Assembly: GCA_944324195.1 (NCBI GenBank)
Contig: CALUVJ010000006.1
Coordinates: forward strand, 1 to 41,759
Source of the DNA: Candidatus Gastranaerophilales bacterium
GTDB lineage: Bacteria > Cyanobacteriota > Vampirovibrionia > Gastranaerophilales > Gastranaerophilaceae
Reading direction: 5' to 3'
Length of the DNA stretch: 41,759 bases
Shown here: positions 39,840-41,759 of the stretch, piece after piece
How positions within the stretch are numbered: position 1 is the first letter of the stretch
How the letters are laid out: every line of letters starts with the position of its first letter
Made by a program: the position numbers and the translations under genes
Notes under the pieces: model-generated
The model's input: only the letters and a program-made list of their open reading frames with translations
Databases searched by the model: none
Told to the model about the DNA's origin: nothing

Positions 39840-41318
39840 TTAATATTTCTTAATAAAATCTTTAAGTGTCTCAATTGAACGTTTTGCCAGAAGCTCTGCT
39901 TTAAGCTTTTTATTTTTCCTGTCTTTTGGGGGTAAATCTTTTGGGGGTAAATCTTTTTGGGGTAAATCTATCGGTGCTACAATTGCCCAGTTTGAATTTG
40001 TCGGCTGGAGAGGTAAATATCTGATAGAATTATCACGCGATGAAATATGCTTCAGGTGTGCGATATCAGTAATATAAAATGTTAAAGCACCGAGCATTGT
40101 TTCTCTCGGAAGGGTGAACAGGCAATCTTCATTTTGCTCCTGCTCTCCTCTCCGGGATGCGGAGCGGAAGGCGGAGAGGGTAGAATTTCTTTGTGAGCTT
40201 TGCGAACTTAGAAATTCGGGAGAGGTTTGAACTCTCTTTGCCATATTTATCCCCGCAAGCATACCTGTTGCAATCGATTCGGTGTATCCTTCCGTACCTG
40301 TTATTTGGCCGGCAAAGAATAGACCTTTTCTTTTTTTGGTCTCTAAAGTCGGGTTGAGTATTTGCGGGCTGTTGATGAATGTATTTCTGTGCATAACCCC
40401 GTACCGTACGATATTTGCATCTTCTAGTCCGGGAATTGAATGAATTAACTCTTTTTGCGCTCCCCATTTAAGATTTGTTTGGAATCCGACAAGGTTAAAC
40501 AGGGTTTTTGCGGAATTATCCTGTCTCAACTGTACTACTGCGTAGTTTTCTGTTCCGACTCTTTTATCAATAAGTCCTACAGGCTTCAGCGGACCGAATC
40601 GTAAGGTGTCAACACCTCTTGAAGCGAGGACTTCTACAGGAAGACAGGATTCAAAGTATTTTGAATTTTTATCAACATCATGCTGCTCAATTCTTGGCGC
40701 GTTTATTAATATATTATAGAAATTTTCATATTCTTCTTTGTTCATAGGGCAATTAATGTATGAAGCTTCGCCTTTATCATATCTTGATGCCCAGAAAGCT
40801 TTATCAAAGTTGATAGAATCAATTTCTACAATAGGAGCAATTGCGTCAAAGAAGTGAAGATGTTCACTCTGCGTAAATTCTTTTATAGCTTCCGCAAACC
40901 GGTCGCTTGTTAACGGGCCGGAAGCTATGATTACGTTACCGTCCGGAATTTCGGTTACTTCTTCCCTTATTAATTCAATATTGGGTTCGGATTCAATCTT
41001 TTCTGTAACCGCCTTGGAAAAATCCTCTCTTGCTATTGCGAGCGCATTTCCTGCCGGGACAGAGTTTTCATAAGCGATTTTAATTAATTCTCCGCCCAAT
41101 ATTTCCATCTCTTTCTTTAAAAGCCCGCTGGCATTCGTTATGTCGGAAGAACCCAGACTGTTTGAACATACAAACTCCCCGCAATCTCCCGTTACGTGAG
41201 CACCCGTGGTCTTATTCGGGCGCATTTCATATAGTTTAACTTTTATCCCTCTTTTAGCAAGCTGCAAGGCTGCTTCCGAACCTGCCAATCCTGCTCCGAT
41301 TATTTTTACTTCTTCCAT
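39840..41318 (-). CDS. trmFO: TrmFO tRNA m5U54 methyltransferase with repeat-derived insertions
   Basis: A 492-residue folate- and FAD-dependent tRNA (uracil-54-C5) methyltransferase; usual length is about 435-450. The N-terminal FAD motif GAGLAGSEAALQLAKRGIKV (residues 7-26), YEMRP, CGEFVCSNSLGSSD, INCPMNKEEYENFY and GQITGTEGYTESIATG are all intact. Two extra segments sit in the C-terminal half. Residues about 365-394 (from TSPEFLSS to GEQEQNE) come from a hairpin-forming repeat. Residues about 450-465 are three DLPxK units encoded by 15-nt repeats. Neither breaks the frame. FAD and fold residues suggest a functional enzyme. Confidence 0.94.
   Translation of the reverse strand: MEEVKIIGAGLAGSEAALQLAKRGIKVKLYEMRPNKTTGAHVTGDCGEFVCSNSLGSSDITNASGLLKKEMEILGGELIKIAYENSVPAGNALAIAREDFSKAVTEKIESEPNIELIREEVTEIPDGNVIIASGPLTSDRFAEAIKEFTQSEHLHFFDAIAPIVEIDSINFDKAFWASRYDKGEASYINCPMNKEEYENFYNILINAPRIEQHDVDKNSKYFESCLPVEVLASRGVDTLRFGPLKPVGLIDKRVGTENYAVVQLRQDNSAKTLFNLVGFQTNLKWGAQKELIHSIPGLEDANIVRYGVMHRNTFINSPQILNPTLETKKRKGLFFAGQITGTEGYTESIATGMLAGINMAKRVQTSPEFLSSQSSQRNSTLSAFRSASRRGEQEQNEDCLFTLPRETMLGALTFYITDIAHLKHISSRDNSIRYLPLQPTNSNWAIVAPIDLPQKDLPPKDLPPKDRKNKKLKAELLAKRSIETLKDFIKKY
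39924..39968. repeat. Three 15-nt tandem repeats inside trmFO
   Basis: TTTTGGGGGTAAATC occurs twice, followed by the variant TTTTTGGGGTAAATC. The core is the same GGGGGTAAAT box seen between genes. On the coding strand each unit reads as Asp-Leu-Pro-(Pro/Gln)-Lys. Confidence 0.85.
40137..40225. repeat. Hairpin-forming insertion inside trmFO
   Basis: It contains CCTCTCC (within 40143-40153) paired with GGAGAGG (40173-40179), then GAATTTCT (40183-40190) paired with AGAAATTC (40210-40217). A final GGGAGAGG follows. Its GC-rich CTCTCC/GGAGAG wording and the GAGCTTTGCGAACTTAG stretch recall the intergenic array at 10840-10895. Confidence 0.7.
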
Positions 41319-41485
41319 AAAATTCCTTTTTGCGGAGATATCTATTCAAACCTCTATAAAAATATTATATAGAGAATAAAATAATAAGTGAAGAGCAGGA
41401 ACAGTCAAGCAGTGTCCTGCAGGCGGCTGGCAATGCGCAAGCGTGTACATTCTGCTGACGGAGTACGTTTTAGCTATGTAAATAA
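41319..41485. other. Gap without a recognised gene
   Basis: Upstream of trmFO. It is AT-rich at first, then a GC-richer part with a possible stem GCAGGA / TCCTGC (about 41396-41421). No tRNA fold, terminator T-run or coding frame was found. Confidence 0.4.
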
Positions 41486-41759
41486 TTAAGAGGGTTTAAA
41501 AAATCCTTTAATCTTATTAATTCCTGCAATTCCGGCTGTTACAAGTGCTACGCCGCCGAAAATTTTGAAGTACAAAGAACGGTTAAATTCTTTTTTCTTT
41601 TTTTCTTTTTCGGCTCCTGCATAAATATCATTATTTATTGCGTTAATTTTTTGCTCAGCTTCTTTTTCGGAGAATAAGTTGTGTTTAGGCAGAACCTCAG
41701 GAGCCTGCGCAACCGAAGTTTTAGGGCGTTTAACTTTTACCTGTGTTGAATAATGTCCT
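41486..41759 (-). CDS. 5'-truncated small protein with C-terminal membrane segment
   Basis: The visible 90 residues run off the window edge, so the start is missing. They comprise a basic stretch (QVKVKRPKTSVAQ), a charged helix with the run AEKEKKKKEFNRS, a hydrophobic segment (FGGVALVTAGIAG) and a short basic tail NKIKGFFKPS. The pattern is that of a small tail-anchored or membrane-associated protein. I do not recognise a family. Confidence 0.6.
   Translation of the reverse strand, partial: GHYSTQVKVKRPKTSVAQAPEVLPKHNLFSEKEAEQKINAINNDIYAGAEKEKKKKEFNRSLYFKIFGGVALVTAGIAGINKIKGFFKPS

Noticed and set aside
41396-41470. tRNA or small RNA gene upstream of trmFO
   Set aside because: Only one short stem (GCAGGA/TCCTGC) is visible; there is no cloverleaf, promoter or terminator.

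Overview
The window is about 42 kb of AT-rich bacterial chromosome with standard bacterial coding (ATG, GTG and possibly TTG starts). It looks Gram-negative: a two-partner-secretion outer-membrane barrel with POTRA domains is present. GlyQ has no GlyS beside it, and a TrmFO is encoded. Several proteins of a lineage-restricted kind lack ordinary signal peptides and carry degenerate EF-hand-like loops or short FxG motifs. Together this suggests an uncultured gut-type bacterium, most plausibly the non-photosynthetic cyanobacterial sister group (Melainabacteria/Vampirovibrionia, e.g. Gastranaerophilales). That assignment is inference; a 16S or marker-gene tree would decide it. No rRNA, tRNA, CRISPR array, phage module or transposase was seen.

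Layout. 1-6.3 kb: a secreted SIMPL-domain protein, a TPR protein, a small unknown protein, an HD-GYP phosphodiesterase and two overlapping paralogous APC amino-acid permeases. 6.3-11.1 kb: a repeat cluster, glyQ, an EF-hand protein, a divergent DXS-like transketolase and a second, GC-richer repeat cluster. 11.1-18.6 kb: a six-gene operon for a membrane complex resembling hydrogenase-4/complex I. Its large subunit has lost one cysteine from each CxxC pair that would bind NiFe, so it is better read as an energy-converting hydrogenase-related (Ehr-type) complex than as a hydrogenase. 18.6-24.4 kb: a small unknown, the TpsB-like barrel, a coiled-coil relative of the EF-hand family, purA, a small four-Cys protein and an NfnA/SudB-like flavoprotein. 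24.6-29.3 kb: an rmuC-response regulator pair, a Bax-inhibitor-like membrane protein, an ABC exporter and a 50-residue gene with a perfect Shine-Dalgarno. 29.4-33.4 kb: gloA, a thioesterase-pseudouridine synthase-coaE operon, a small secreted protein and lysC. 33.5-39.8 kb: a 1148-residue repetitive protein convergent with an 877-residue EF-hand/glycine-zipper protein. 39.8 kb to the end: trmFO with two in-frame repeat-derived insertions, and a truncated small protein.

Two genome-scale habits stand out. First, a modular family of short interspersed repeats combines G5-TAAAT boxes, 7-nt-period TCACTNN tracts and GC-rich hairpins. It fills intergenic gaps, sometimes supplies stop codons, and has entered trmFO in frame. 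Second, several genes have a -10 box 6-7 nt before the start codon and no Shine-Dalgarno, indicating leaderless transcripts beside ordinary SD-led genes.

The best candidates for undescribed biology are the two large neighbouring proteins at 33.6-39.8 kb with their EF-hand relatives, the Ehr-like complex, and the repeat family that is tolerated inside a tRNA-modification enzyme.
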